Positions 1 through 8,359 of a DNA stretch of 64,000 bases are shown here, in pieces. A model generated the notes under the pieces. It was given only the letters and a program-made list of their open reading frames with translations. It did not search any database and was not told where the DNA came from. Origin of the DNA: Methylobacterium sp. WL1 (GTDB lineage: Bacteria; Pseudomonadota; Alphaproteobacteria; Rhizobiales; Beijerinckiaceae); NCBI RefSeq assembly GCF_008000895.1, contig NZ_CP042823.1, forward strand, positions 2,880,001-2,944,000, in the 5' to 3' direction. Positions within the stretch are counted from its first letter, which is position 1. Each line of letters starts with the position of its first letter. The position numbers and the translations under genes are program-made.

Positions 1-42
1 CTCCGGGGCTTCGCCAGCTTTCCCCCAACACGAGGATGACCA

Positions 43-591
43 ATGACGGACGAGATCGACGAGATCGATGATGAGGCCTCCCAGGTTGCGGTGCCCCGGA
101 TTTGCGATGCCGTCGCGGACGCGGCCGATGTCGACCAGCGCCTGCGGAGCGCTCTGGCCGGCACGGCGGAGATCCTAGCCCGGCCGGCCAAGCTGACGAC
201 GAGGGATGGGAAGGTGCCAAGATATCCTGAGGAGACGGCCCGCGCCGCCGGCTCTCGGGCCGCTTCCTGCTCCGGCGGGGCGTCGAGGCTCGCGCCGTAC
301 TTGCGCCACGTTGATCACCCGCTCGCCGGGCAGGTCCGCGCGCAGCACGCCGAGCTCCTCGCCGCGGAGGCGCGATGGATGGCCATTGAGAAGGCCAACA
401 AATAATAGCGCGATCCCTCCGGCCAGCCGCTCGATGCCGTCCCCGACGCGATTGCCGATCAGCGGGCCAAGGCGATCAGCCAGGTCATTCAGGCGAACCA
501 GCTGTTGGCCCAGGCGGGGCAGGTCCTTGGCGTCGAAGCCGTCGAGATACTGCTGCGGAACCTGACGCCCGACCTGGAGGAGGCAGCCTGA
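43..591 (+). pseudogene. Interrupted small hypothetical gene of the genomic island
   Basis: An acidic 120-residue frame starts at 43 behind a GAGG motif and stops at a TAA (403-405) followed at once by a TAG (406-408). The same frame then continues, with no further stop, for 60 codons of convincing coding character (Ala/Gln/Leu-rich, ending ...LRNLTPDLEEAA) to a TGA at 589-591. The simplest reading is one gene of about 180 codons broken by two adjacent in-frame stops. Part of the middle (around 240-300) also looks unlike protein, so a frameshift there is possible. I recognise no family. It lies in the integrated island, where gene decay is expected. Confidence 0.4.
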
Positions 592-722
592 TGCCGCGAG
601 CGACGCACGCCGTCGTCTGCCGGGAGACGTCTCGTATCGTCTTCCGGCATCCCGACCTGGCGAGTGCCCGGTTGCATGGCGCCGCGATGGGACGGCCTCG
701 GCACCGTGCGGGATGGCGGTGA
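591..722 (+). CDS. Possible 43-aa small protein
   Basis: The ATG overlaps the stop of the preceding frame (TGATG), the arrangement used for translational coupling. The product begins MPRATHAVVCRETSRIVFR, is Arg/His-rich and has no recognisable domain. The only support is the coupled start and its position, so it could be chance. Confidence 0.22.
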   Translation: MPRATHAVVCRETSRIVFRHPDLASARLHGAAMGRPRHRAGWR

Positions 723-776
723 CGACGTGAGGGGGCATAGTATTGCGTCGTGCCACTCCTGAGGGCGAGCCTTCTC

Positions 777-1007
777 ATGGCGCAGCGAGAGTCGGCCCGG
801 ACGATCCGCGTCACTGCCGCAGCGCATCTGACCGTGCAAAACACGCTCGCCTGCCTCTCACGCGATGCTGGCCAGCCCGAGCAATACGAGTACGTCGTCC
901 CCCGCCGATACGCGGGGCACATCGCGTCGGCCGAGGTCGCCCTCCGTGCGCTCAACGTGAACGAGTTCCAGGCATCCTATTCGGGGCTAAGGACGAGGCA
1001 CGGATGA
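777..1007 (+). CDS. Hypothetical 76-aa protein
   Basis: This frame starts MAQRESARTIRVTAAAHLTV behind a GAGGGCGAG ribosome-binding-like stretch, and an in-frame start exists slightly upstream at 750. The composition is balanced and protein-like, with no signal peptide and no known motif. The stop overlaps the ATG of a further 43-codon frame (ATGA at 1004-1007). Function unknown; a small cargo gene of the island. Confidence 0.35.
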   Translation: MAQRESARTIRVTAAAHLTVQNTLACLSRDAGQPEQYEYVVPRRYAGHIASAEVALRALNVNEFQASYSGLRTRHG

Positions 1008-1135
1008 TCTCCAAGGGAGACCGTGATCGGAAGCTAACGCGACAGCTTGTGGAGAGCTTCTTCCGGGACTGGCACAGACAGCCAAGGAGGAAGTCAAACA
1101 CCTCACGACATAAGGCGTGCGTTAACCAACAATAG
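1004..1135 (+). CDS. Possible 43-aa basic small protein
   Basis: It starts at an ATG that overlaps the previous stop (ATGA), with GAGG just upstream. The product is very basic (MISKGDRDRKLTRQLVESFF...) and hydrophilic. Coupling and composition are the only support. It is followed by about 200 bp of unusually A+T-rich DNA (1136-1335) that probably holds the promoter of the next gene. Confidence 0.25.
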   Translation: MISKGDRDRKLTRQLVESFFRDWHRQPRRKSNTSRHKACVNQQ

Positions 1136-1335
1136 CGGTTCAGATGCGCAAACAGCGCAATCAGTTTGAAATCGGTCCGCAAGCAGCCGAGTGCAGATTG
1201 CCAGACAGCGCCCCATTCGATAGTCTGCCCGAGGCGATATTTTTACCTTAACACCATCGAGCGCTTTTCTTCGGCGTTTATACTCGGCTATTTCTTGCTC
1301 ACGCCCCGAGGGGTTCACAGCAGAAGGCCGCCGCA

Positions 1336-1911
1336 ATGGAAAATTTAAAGACCTGGACCAAGCCGACGCCGGGGCGCACCGCCAGGGCCAAGTTCTGGTC
1401 CGAGTTCCATGTCACCCGCATGGCCACGGACGCGAATTACCCGCGCATGGGGATCTACATCCCCCCCAGGCTGGCCGTGCATATGTGGGACTCCTCGCTG
1501 AGGGTCCTCGAAAAGCAGCGGGCGCTTCCGACGATGAAGGAGCAGGTCGCGGCGATGACGTTGTCCGTCAAGACGACGCCCTACGTGATCGCCGTCATCC
1601 CGTCTGAGGAGCGGCTCACGTTTAAGTGGGTCAAGGGGTGCCAGGATTTCCTCGATTCGAGAAAGGAGATCTGGGCTCTGGCCGGTGCGGGTGTCCTGCT
1701 CATGCCGACATGGTACTGGCTGGAGATGCTGCTGATCGCGTACGGCGACCGCCAAGAGGCGCAACCGTTTCGCAGGAATGCGATCAGGGATGAGGGCCGC
1801 GGTGCCGTGCGGTACGCGCGCGAAATGGTGACGTTGATCGGGACCGAGGAGCACGCGGGCCCGCAGCCGAACTACCAAATCCTTAGCGTTCCCGTGACCG
1901 ACGATCATTGA
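1336..1911 (+). CDS. Hypothetical 191-aa island protein
   Basis: A convincing coding frame with mixed composition, many aromatic residues and normal use of all amino-acid classes. An AGAAGG ribosome-binding motif lies about 9 nt before the ATG. A hydrophobic stretch near residues 112-135 (IWALAGAGVLLMPTWYWLEM) may be buried or membrane-associated, but there is no signal peptide. I recognise no family. It is preceded by an A+T-rich region and followed by a short HTH-like remnant, in line with island cargo of phage or plasmid origin. Confidence 0.6.
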   Translation: MENLKTWTKPTPGRTARAKFWSEFHVTRMATDANYPRMGIYIPPRLAVHMWDSSLRVLEKQRALPTMKEQVAAMTLSVKTTPYVIAVIPSEERLTFKWVKGCQDFLDSRKEIWALAGAGVLLMPTWYWLEMLLIAYGDRQEAQPFRRNAIRDEGRGAVRYAREMVTLIGTEEHAGPQPNYQILSVPVTDDH

Positions 1912-2011
1912 CGAATGGAGAGAATCGGCCGGCGGCCATTGTGGCATGCTGGCCAATGGATACGCTTGCCTTTGAGACGGCGCCGCCGCTCAACTGACAA
2001 CCAGGGACACG

Positions 2012-2149
2012 ATGGACCCCCGCCGGGTGTCGCGGTGGGCCCAGGGTCAGCGCGAGATCCCACCCTGGGTTGGGCCCGTGCTGGCCCGGCTCCTCAGGGA
2101 GCGGGCCGCCGAGGCCGCCGAGATCGCCCACGAGATCGAGGGCGGATAG
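2012..2149 (+). pseudogene. Short helix-turn-helix-like fragment (45 aa)
   Basis: The product reads DPRRVSRWAQGQREIPPWVG followed by a helical Arg/Ala/Glu tail. This resembles the second half of small Cro/XRE-like regulators, where a recognition helix of the RxVxRW type is followed by a Gly-x-R-x-IPP turn. The first helices are missing: in frame, an upstream TGA (1973-1975) cuts it off, and a neighbouring frame starting at 1956 runs only 13 codons. It is therefore likely the 3' end of a broken regulator gene, or a very small protein in its own right. Confidence 0.35.
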
Positions 2150-2151
2150 CA

Positions 2152-2179
2152 GAAGGCCCCTGATCGCTCCGGGGCCTTC
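2152..2179. terminator. Bidirectional hairpin terminator between convergent genes
   Basis: A perfect 9-bp stem, GAAGGCCCC (2152-2160) against GGGGCCTTC (2171-2179), sits between the end of the plus-strand frame (2149) and the stop of the minus-strand phosphoesterase (2182). Neither side has a long T run. Confidence 0.65.
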
Positions 2180-2181
2180 AC

Positions 2182-2814
2182 TCATTCCACGTCGCCATTC
2201 TCGGGGCCAGGCGACCCGTCCTTCTCCCGCCGCGCCTTCTCGCTGGTGATGAAAAGCTCCTGATCGGAAGGGGGCGTCTCGGCCATGCGCTGCAGGATCT
2301 CCGTCAGGGACACGGGCCTGTACCCCCAGGCATCCGCGCCGACGTCGAGGGAACGGGACGTGCCCGGCAGCCTCCCGTGCGAGTGCCCGTAGAGATGGAT
2401 GGCCCCTCCCCAGATCCCGTCCCAGGTCCGCATGCCGTAGTGACAGAGGACGCAGCGCTGGCGGTCCACGAAGATCGTGCGCAGCACCTGGGGCTCAGTC
2501 GCCCAGGGAAGTTCGATGTGACGGGGACCATCGTGGTTCCCGATGATCAAGTGCTTCAAGCCCTTCAGGCGCGCGAACACCTCCTGGCATCGTTCCTTGC
2601 TGGAATTGAGCGCGAAGTCGCCGAGGTGGAAGACATCGTCCCCGGGGCGGACCACTGAATTCCACGCATGGACGAGGTCGTCATCGTGCCGGGCGATGTC
2701 GGACCATGGCCGGCTCTCCATCCCGAGAACCCCGCGGTGACCGAAATGCGTGTCAGACGTGAACCACGTCCGATGGGAGACGAACGTCTGCTGATGCTTC
2801 TTGCTGGTCTTCAT
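2182..2814 (-). CDS. Calcineurin-like metallophosphoesterase (phage/island type)
   Basis: The 210-aa protein carries the ordered metal-binding motifs of the metallophosphoesterase superfamily: D21-x-H23 followed by FGH, then a GDF block near residue 70, GNHD near 97, and GHSHG near 140. These bind two divalent metals and hydrolyse phosphoesters; the substrate cannot be read from the sequence. The start at 2814 is chosen because GGAGG lies 8 nt upstream; a longer frame from 2850 lacks a ribosome site. No signal peptide, so cytoplasmic. Short proteins of this kind are common on phages and integrated elements, matching its place next to the integrase. Confidence 0.85.
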   Translation of the reverse strand: MKTSKKHQQTFVSHRTWFTSDTHFGHRGVLGMESRPWSDIARHDDDLVHAWNSVVRPGDDVFHLGDFALNSSKERCQEVFARLKGLKHLIIGNHDGPRHIELPWATEPQVLRTIFVDRQRCVLCHYGMRTWDGIWGGAIHLYGHSHGRLPGTSRSLDVGADAWGYRPVSLTEILQRMAETPPSDQELFITSEKARREKDGSPGPENGDVE

Positions 2815-3168
2815 GATGGCAGCCTCCGTGGAGAAGGGCTGCGCGCGCACGGCGTCACGCCCCCGGGGGGATCTCGTCGGTGAGGGGGGGCGCTATTCGG
2901 CGTTTCATCGGTGCCTCTGGGGCGTCGGGAATCGGCAGGGTCGCAGCTCCGGATTCCCGCGGTCAAGGCGACCCTGGGCGTGGCGTGCGGTCGTGGTGAA
3001 GGAAGGCCTAATGGGCCTCGTGGGACAGCACGGAGATCCTCGGCCGATGGGCCGGCCTGGGGTGGTTTCGCAGGTCACCCCCATGCGCATAAGGGCCTCC
3101 GGATCAGCCGGTTCTTGTTATGTTCACCACATAAGACGGTCCAAACCGTTCTATCGTGCGCATAAGGA
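2815..3168. other. Intergenic region without a visible gene
   Basis: This 354-bp gap lies between the end of the integrase and the start of the phosphoesterase (both minus strand). It should contain the phosphoesterase promoter. The only open frames are short and Arg/Pro-rich, as expected by chance in G+C-rich DNA, and I see no repeat or RNA gene. Confidence 0.5.
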
Positions 3169-4686
3169 TCAGGCGGCCTGTCGGGTGGCGTCCTCGGAGG
3201 CCTGCCTCGCGGCCGCCATCCGGGCCTTGCCGGCCGCCTCGCGCTCCCGGCGCCGGGTGGCGATCTGGGCCCGCAACGTGGCGAGGTCCGGCAGCGCGGC
3301 CGCGGCGGCCTGCTCCTCGACCCAGGCGAACCATCGCTCCATGACGGGGCGCTTCAGGTCGAGGCGGTCGTCCTCCGTGTAGTGCCCCTCCAGGACGTCG
3401 TCGCTGCGGAATCCCTCGTTGTGGTCGATGACGAGCTTCACGTCGGACCGGGCCATCCGGAACTTCCGCTGGCACGTGTTCGTCAGGCACCGGCGCAGGT
3501 CATGGGGGCTCGCGCGAAGGCCGAGGTCGAGGAGCCGGTGGTTGATGCCGGCCGGGGAGATGTGGCCGTCGGCCGGTCCCCCCGCCTTCCTCGCCCGGAT
3601 CTGCGGGAACAGGTACGGGCTGCCCCCGGTCCGGGCGATCTCGACCTGGGCCTGGATTCGCCCCCACAGGGCGGGGGGCAGCGGGATGCAGTGGCGGTGC
3701 TTGTCCTGGCGCCGGTCGGCCGTCTTGCGGTGGAGCGGGCCCATCGACCAAACGCCCCACCCGGGTGCCTCGTCCCACTGCACGAAGTCCGCGATCAGCG
3801 CGGTGCTGATCGCGCGCCGGCGCTGGCCGGTCGCGACGAGGAGTTCCATGGCGATGCCGAGCGACCGCTCGATGGCGCCCGCACGGGACACGGCCACCAC
3901 GAAACCGGTCTCGGCCGGCGTGGCAGTGTACCCGCCGGCCACCTTCCCGTTGGCGCGCAGCTTCGTCCCGGAGGACCGTTCCGGGGCCTTCAGGCCGGCC
4001 ATGGTCGCCTCGACGCCGGATCGGGTCCGGACGTGGTCCTGCGCCATGAAGTTCCAGAACGGGCGCAGGACGCTCGCGAGGTGCTCGGCCTGGCGTTCGC
4101 GGCCGCTCGCATGCACCCCGGCGACGATGCCGGCGAGGTCCTGGCGCGTGATCCGCTTGACCCGCCAGACCTGCTTCAAAGGATCGAGCTCGCGCATGTG
4201 CAGGATCGTCCGGTAGTCCTTCCAAGTGTCGTGGCGCCGGATGCGCGCCACCTCGGCGAGGTAGGCGTCCCGGGCCTGCTCCCACGTCCAGAACGGGGCG
4301 TCCTTGAAGTCGGCGGCGATCTCCGCGACGAGCTCGGGCGACTTCGGCGGCTTGCCGTCCGGCGCCGGCGGTTCGACCAGCCCGAGCTCGGCGAACGTGC
4401 GGTGGAGCCAATCGAGGTCGGGCACCCCGATCCGGCTCTCTACCCGCTCCACGGCCTTCGTGGCGATCAGGCGCGCCTGGGCCAGGGTCAGGACGCCGGG
4501 GGTTCCGATCTTGAGCCGGAAAGTCGAACCTCCCCGTTCCAGCTTGAGTCCCCAGGATGCCCCGCGGGGCTTGAGGCGCAGGATCAGGCCGACGCATCCG
4601 TCGTCGATGACGTCCCGGGGCTGGAACCCCTTCACGCATTCGGCGACGAGAGCATCGACGGACTTCTGGGTGAGCTTGACGGCCAC
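3169..4686 (-). CDS. Tyrosine recombinase (site-specific integrase) of the genomic island
   Basis: The 505-aa protein has the layout of P4-type tRNA-targeting integrases: an N-terminal arm-binding region (about 1-95, including the LxLAQAR motif), a core-binding domain (about 130-240) and a catalytic domain. The catalytic set is visible: R289 in ATGQRRR, H395-x-x-R398 in PHDLRR, H422 in IDHN and the nucleophile Y436 in GHY. It would catalyse integration and excision at the tRNA-Met attachment site whose remnant lies about 150 bp upstream of its start. The long Ala/Arg-rich C-terminal tail (after 455) is unusual. Transcription runs away from the attachment site, as is typical. Confidence 0.92.
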   Translation of the reverse strand: MAVKLTQKSVDALVAECVKGFQPRDVIDDGCVGLILRLKPRGASWGLKLERGGSTFRLKIGTPGVLTLAQARLIATKAVERVESRIGVPDLDWLHRTFAELGLVEPPAPDGKPPKSPELVAEIAADFKDAPFWTWEQARDAYLAEVARIRRHDTWKDYRTILHMRELDPLKQVWRVKRITRQDLAGIVAGVHASGRERQAEHLASVLRPFWNFMAQDHVRTRSGVEATMAGLKAPERSSGTKLRANGKVAGGYTATPAETGFVVAVSRAGAIERSLGIAMELLVATGQRRRAISTALIADFVQWDEAPGWGVWSMGPLHRKTADRRQDKHRHCIPLPPALWGRIQAQVEIARTGGSPYLFPQIRARKAGGPADGHISPAGINHRLLDLGLRASPHDLRRCLTNTCQRKFRMARSDVKLVIDHNEGFRSDDVLEGHYTEDDRLDLKRPVMERWFAWVEEQAAAAALPDLATLRAQIATRRREREAAGKARMAAARQASEDATRQAA

Positions 4687-4704
4687 GGGCGGACACCGGA
4701 GAAA

Positions 4705-4823
4705 CTGGGGCGGATCTGGGGCGGCAACCTGGGGCGGCGGGCCCCGAGGGCAAGGCCGAAAACGGTCCGTGGTAAACGTCCGCGTAGGGGATCAGGGGTT
4801 ACGGGGTGCCGAAACTGGGGCGG
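4705..4823 (+). repeat. Four direct CTGGGGCGG repeats, likely integrase arm sites
   Basis: The 9-mer CTGGGGCGG occurs at 4705-4713, 4716-4724, 4729-4737 and 4815-4823, all in the same orientation, between the integrase start and the tRNA remnant. Tandem short direct repeats flanking the core are what tyrosine-integrase arm-binding domains recognise. Binding itself is inferred. Confidence 0.55.
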
Positions 4824-4838
4824 CAAGGCCTAGATGAC

Positions 4839-4887
4839 AGGAATCATAATCCTCGTGTCGGGGGTTCGAGTCCCTCTCCCGCTACCA
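4839..4887 (+). other. Attachment site: 3' part of a tRNA-Met(CAT)
   Basis: The segment contains the anticodon loop ATCATAA (anticodon CAT), the 3' strand of the anticodon stem TCCTC, a T arm GGGGG-TTCGAGT-CCCTC, the acceptor 3' strand TCCCGCT, discriminator A and CCA. Upstream there is no D arm or acceptor 5' strand; instead integrase-type repeats adjoin it. It is therefore not a working tRNA but the duplicated 3' end left when the island entered a tRNA-Met gene. The intact tRNA should lie left of the window. Confidence 0.8.
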
Positions 4888-4895
4888 TTCGTTTC

Positions 4896-4927
4896 AACCC
4901 GCCCGTTCAGTGACGTGGCGGGTTTTC
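4896..4927 (+). terminator. Rho-independent terminator of the original tRNA gene
   Basis: Stem AACCCGCC (4896-4903) pairs perfectly with GGCGGGTT (4917-4924), followed by TTTT. It lies 8 nt after the CCA end of the tRNA remnant, so it marks the first chromosomal DNA beyond the island. Confidence 0.75.
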
Positions 4928-4982
4928 TTATGGCTCGGTGGCGGATGCGGAGCTCGCTGGCGCCCGTCAGGGTCGTGAGCAG

Positions 4983-6311
4983 CTAAACCCTGTTGGCGGC
5001 AGGCTTCCAGGCCGGGCGATCGAGGCCGAGATGGTCCCGGAGCGTCACGCCGCCATACTCCCTCCGAAACAGACCGCGCCGTTGCAGGATCGGTACGACA
5101 GCGTCCACGAAGGTTTCGAGGCCTTCCGGCAGGACGTCCGGCATCAGGTTGAACCCGTCGGCGGCGCCCGCCCGGAACCAGGTCTCGATGTCGTCGGCGA
5201 TCTGCTCTGGCGTGCCCACGACGATGCGGTGCCCGACCCCGCCGCCGAGGGCGCGGAGCAACGCACGCACCGTCAGATTGTCCCGTCGGGCCAGCGCGAC
5301 GGTGCCGGCGAACATCGTGTGGTTGGCATCGGGCGGCAGCGGCAGCGGATCGGGCAGCGGCTTGTCGAGGTGGAGTCGCTCTGGGTCGATCCGGAGCGTC
5401 CCGGCAAGGCGCGCCACGCTGTATTCCAGCGGAACCAGCTCCCACAGCGCGTCCTGGCGCCGACGCGCCTCGGCCTCTGTGGCGCCGATCACCGTGGCGA
5501 GGCCGGGCAGCACCACGATGGCGGCCGGATCGCGGCCGTACCGCGCGGCCCGGGCACGCAAGTCGGCCGCATAGGCCGCGCCGTCCGGGATGGTCTGGGC
5601 GAGGGAGAACACCGCGTCCGCGGTGGCGGCGGCCAGTGCGCGGCCGTCCTCCGAGCCGCCGGCCTGGACGGTCACGGGGCGTCCCTGAGGCGAGCGCGGC
5701 ACGGTGAGCGGGCCGGCGACTCTGTAGTGGACGCCGCGATGGTCGATCGCGTGGACCTTGTCGCCGTCGGCGAAGCGCCCGCTCGCCTTGTCGCCCACCA
5801 GGGCGTCGTCCTCCCAGCTGTCCCAGAGGGCGTGGACGACCTCCGTGAACTCGCGGGCGCGGGCGTAGCGCGCCCCGTGCTCGGAAACCCCGGCGAAGCC
5901 GAAATTACGGCCGGCGGCGGCATCCGCCGTGGTCACCACGTTCCACCCGACCCGGCCGCGGCTGACGAGGTCGAGCGTCGCGAAGCGCCGGGCCAGGTTG
6001 TAGGGCTCGTTGTAGCTGGTCGAAGCAGTGGCGATCAGCCCGACATGGGTGGTCGCAGCGGCCACGCTCGCCAGAACGATGGTCGGTTCGAGCGCCATGA
6101 ACGGCCGGTAGTCGATCCGGTCGTTGATCGCCGGCGTGTCGGCCAGGAAGATCGCATCGAACTTGCCCCGCTCCGCGATGCGGGCGACGCGCACGTAGTG
6201 GTCGATGTCGATGAAGGCGTCCGGCCGGCTGTCCGGCAATCGCCAGGCCGAGGGATAGACGCCGGAATGCAGCAGGTTGACGTTGAGGTGAAGCTGGCGC
6301 TGCGCGGTCAT
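4983..6311 (-). CDS. FMN-dependent monooxygenase, NtaA/SnaA/DszA family
   Basis: The 442-aa protein shows the bacterial-luciferase-like fold signature of the NtaA/SnaA/DszA branch: the N-terminal LNVNLLHSGVYPSAWR strand, FDAIFLAD, TSTSYNEPYNLARRFATLD, and SRGRVGWNVVTT. Members use reduced FMN supplied by a separate reductase to oxidise sulfur- or nitrogen-containing organics. The start at 6311 (MTAQRQLHLNVN) is chosen because the frame further upstream is low-complexity and overlaps the previous gene. It lies 13 bp after the end of the second monooxygenase and is probably last in a minus-strand operon with that gene and the binding protein. The substrate is not readable; the setting suggests organosulfur. 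Confidence 0.85.
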   Translation of the reverse strand: MTAQRQLHLNVNLLHSGVYPSAWRLPDSRPDAFIDIDHYVRVARIAERGKFDAIFLADTPAINDRIDYRPFMALEPTIVLASVAAATTHVGLIATASTSYNEPYNLARRFATLDLVSRGRVGWNVVTTADAAAGRNFGFAGVSEHGARYARAREFTEVVHALWDSWEDDALVGDKASGRFADGDKVHAIDHRGVHYRVAGPLTVPRSPQGRPVTVQAGGSEDGRALAAATADAVFSLAQTIPDGAAYAADLRARAARYGRDPAAIVVLPGLATVIGATEAEARRRQDALWELVPLEYSVARLAGTLRIDPERLHLDKPLPDPLPLPPDANHTMFAGTVALARRDNLTVRALLRALGGGVGHRIVVGTPEQIADDIETWFRAGAADGFNLMPDVLPEGLETFVDAVVPILQRRGLFRREYGGVTLRDHLGLDRPAWKPAANRV

Positions 6312-6324
6312 CGAAGGTCCCGGA

Positions 6325-7368
6325 TCAGCGGACGCGCGGCAGGACGTGCTCGGCGAACTGGCGCATCTCGGCCTCGAACGGCTGGAACTGCAGCATGAAC
6401 AGGGCGATGCCGGCCTCGTGGAAGGCGCGGATGCGGGCCGCCACCGTCTCGTAGCTGCCCACCAGCCCGGCCGCGGTGCCGCCGTTGGTGCCGACATGGC
6501 GGCTCGCCGCCGCGTCGGTCTTGGCGAACATCACGCTCGCCGTATCGGTCCGGGCGCGGGTGTCGGCGCGCAACGCCGCGTCGCGCTGCGCCAGGGCGAG
6601 GAGGCGGTCCTGCTCGGCTTGTGCCGCCGCGTCGGTCTCGCGGGCGATGACGAAGGCCGAGAGGCCGTAGCGCAAAGGCCCGTTGGCCGCGTGCCGGCGG
6701 TGCATGTCGGCGATCAATTCACGGACGTCATCCAGCGGCTGGCCGTTGATGAACCAGACGTCGGCATGGTCGGCCGCCAGCGCCCGGGCGGGTTCGGATT
6801 CGCCGCCGACATAGATCCGAGGCCGCGGCCGATGGGTGCCGGCCGGGCGAAGCTGGTAGTCCTGGACCTGGAAATGCGCGTCCGACGCGGTGACGCGCTC
6901 ACCCCGCATCAGGCGGTCCACGAGGCCGATCCACGCACGCCCGTAGGCATAGCGGTCGTCATGGGCCGGGAACGGTAGGCCGGCCCGCTCGAACTCGGCA
7001 CGGTTCCAGGCATTCACGAGGTTCAGCGCGAAGCGACCGCCGCTGATATGCTCGATCTGGAGGGCCATCTTGGCCAGCACCACCGGGTGGTACAGGCCCG
7101 GCTTGATCGCCGCGATGATCTCGATGCGCCGGGTCAGGGCCGCCAAGGCCGCCGCGGCGGTCCAGGCTTCGAGCTGGTCGCGCGCCTCGTCGTAGGGGTT
7201 CATCGTGTGCTGCGCGACCAGCACGGAATCGAAGCCCAGCGCCTCGGCTTCGAGCACCAGGGCGCGGTTGCGCTCCCAGCTCGCGTCGTCCGGCTCGTCG
7301 GGGTCGTGGTGGGCGGCCCGGGAGCCGTGGACGGCGGCCCAGATGCCGAAACGGGGTGCGTCGGCCAT
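6325..7368 (-). CDS. Luciferase-like FMN monooxygenase (alkanesulfonate/sulfone type)
   Basis: The 347-aa protein is a luciferase-like monooxygenase resembling SsuD/SfnG-type enzymes: FGIWAAVHG at the N terminus, LEAEALGFDSVLVAQHT, SGGRFALNLVNAWNRAEF and YVGGESEPAR. Such enzymes use FMNH2 and O2 to cleave C-S bonds of alkanesulfonates or sulfones, releasing sulfite. It begins 4 nt after the stop of the binding-protein gene and ends 13 nt before the second monooxygenase, so the three form a tight operon. No flavin reductase gene is visible in the window. The exact substrate is inferred from context. Confidence 0.85.
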   Translation of the reverse strand: MADAPRFGIWAAVHGSRAAHHDPDEPDDASWERNRALVLEAEALGFDSVLVAQHTMNPYDEARDQLEAWTAAAALAALTRRIEIIAAIKPGLYHPVVLAKMALQIEHISGGRFALNLVNAWNRAEFERAGLPFPAHDDRYAYGRAWIGLVDRLMRGERVTASDAHFQVQDYQLRPAGTHRPRPRIYVGGESEPARALAADHADVWFINGQPLDDVRELIADMHRRHAANGPLRYGLSAFVIARETDAAAQAEQDRLLALAQRDAALRADTRARTDTASVMFAKTDAAASRHVGTNGGTAAGLVGSYETVAARIRAFHEAGIALFMLQFQPFEAEMRQFAEHVLPRVR

Positions 7369-7372
7369 CGAG

Positions 7373-8359
7373 TCAGCCCCTCTCCGCCGGCGGCGTCCAG
7401 ACCGGGATGGCGGTGGCGTCGATCCGGCGCGGGATCAACTTGGCGTCGAGGAAGGTGTCGGCGATCGCCTGCTGCTCGCCGAGCTGAGCTCGCTCCACCG
7501 GCTCTACCAGGTAAGTGCGCCGGGCGTTGGCCGCGGCCACGACGGCGGGGGGCAGGTCGCCCCAGACGGGGGCGAGCAGCGCCACCGCCGCATCCGGGTT
7601 GGCCTTCGCCCACTGGCCGGCCTCGACAAGGGCCCGGTACACGATGGCCACCACCTCCGGATGGGCGGCGACGAAGCTGTCGTTCGCGAGGTAATAGCGG
7701 TGGTAGCTGGTCAGGCCTGTTCCGTCGGCGATGGTGCGCACCGGCCGCTTGGCCTCGGCGAAGGCCAGGAACGGGTCCCAGATCGACCAGGCATCGAGGC
7801 TGCCCTGCTCGAACGCGGCGGCCCCCTCGGGCGCTTGGAGATAGACCGGCCGGATGTCGTCGAAGCCGAGGCCGGCCCTCTTCAGCGCCGCGGCCAGGAC
7901 GTAATGGCTGCCGGACCCGCGCGAGACGCCTACCGTTCGGCCCTTGAGGTCGGCGACGGTGCGGATCGATGAGTTCGCCGGCACGATGATCGCTTCGGCG
8001 GCCGGCGCGCCGCGCTCGCGGGCGTAGAAGGTCAGCGGCGCCCGCGCAGACTGCGTGAAGATCGGCACCGCATCGGCGACGTCGGCGTGGATGTCGACCG
8101 CGCCGGCATTCATCGGTTCGAGGACGTTGGTGAACAGGTGCCAGGTCGGCGTGAAGCCCAGCGGCGCCAAGCGCTCGGCCAGGGTGCCCTTCACCTTGAG
8201 GATCGTGAACAGCACCGAGGAGCGCTGCATGCTGATCTTCACCTCGCGCGCCGCTGCAAGCACCGCGGGCGACGCGAGGGGCAACGCCGCCGCGCCCAGA
8301 CCGGCCAAGAGGAGGCTTCGGCGGGACGGGGACCTTCCAGCGGGCATATCGTCGGTCAT
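7373..8359 (-). CDS. ABC transporter substrate-binding protein, sulfonate/taurine (SsuA) type
   Basis: The 328-aa protein starts with a twin-arginine-like signal (SPSRRSLLLAGLGAAALPLA, residues 11-30), so it is exported to the periplasm. The mature part has the SsuA-family course: VKISMQRSS, DIHADVADAVPIFTQSA, TVADLKGRTVGVSRGSGSHY and DAWSIWDPF. It binds a sulfonate-like ligand for an ABC importer. Its start has GGAG 6 nt upstream. It leads an operon with two FMN monooxygenases but has no own permease; the SsuBC-like pair at 14,348-16,140 may serve it. A close paralogue lies at 16,236-17,192. Confidence 0.85.
   Translation of the reverse strand: MTDDMPAGRSPSRRSLLLAGLGAAALPLASPAVLAAAREVKISMQRSSVLFTILKVKGTLAERLAPLGFTPTWHLFTNVLEPMNAGAVDIHADVADAVPIFTQSARAPLTFYARERGAPAAEAIIVPANSSIRTVADLKGRTVGVSRGSGSHYVLAAALKRAGLGFDDIRPVYLQAPEGAAAFEQGSLDAWSIWDPFLAFAEAKRPVRTIADGTGLTSYHRYYLANDSFVAAHPEVVAIVYRALVEAGQWAKANPDAAVALLAPVWGDLPPAVVAAANARRTYLVEPVERAQLGEQQAIADTFLDAKLIPRRIDATAIPVWTPPAERG

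Noticed and set aside
4839..4887. A functional tRNA-Met
   Set aside because: The D arm, the 5' acceptor strand and part of the anticodon stem are missing, so it is an attachment-site remnant only.
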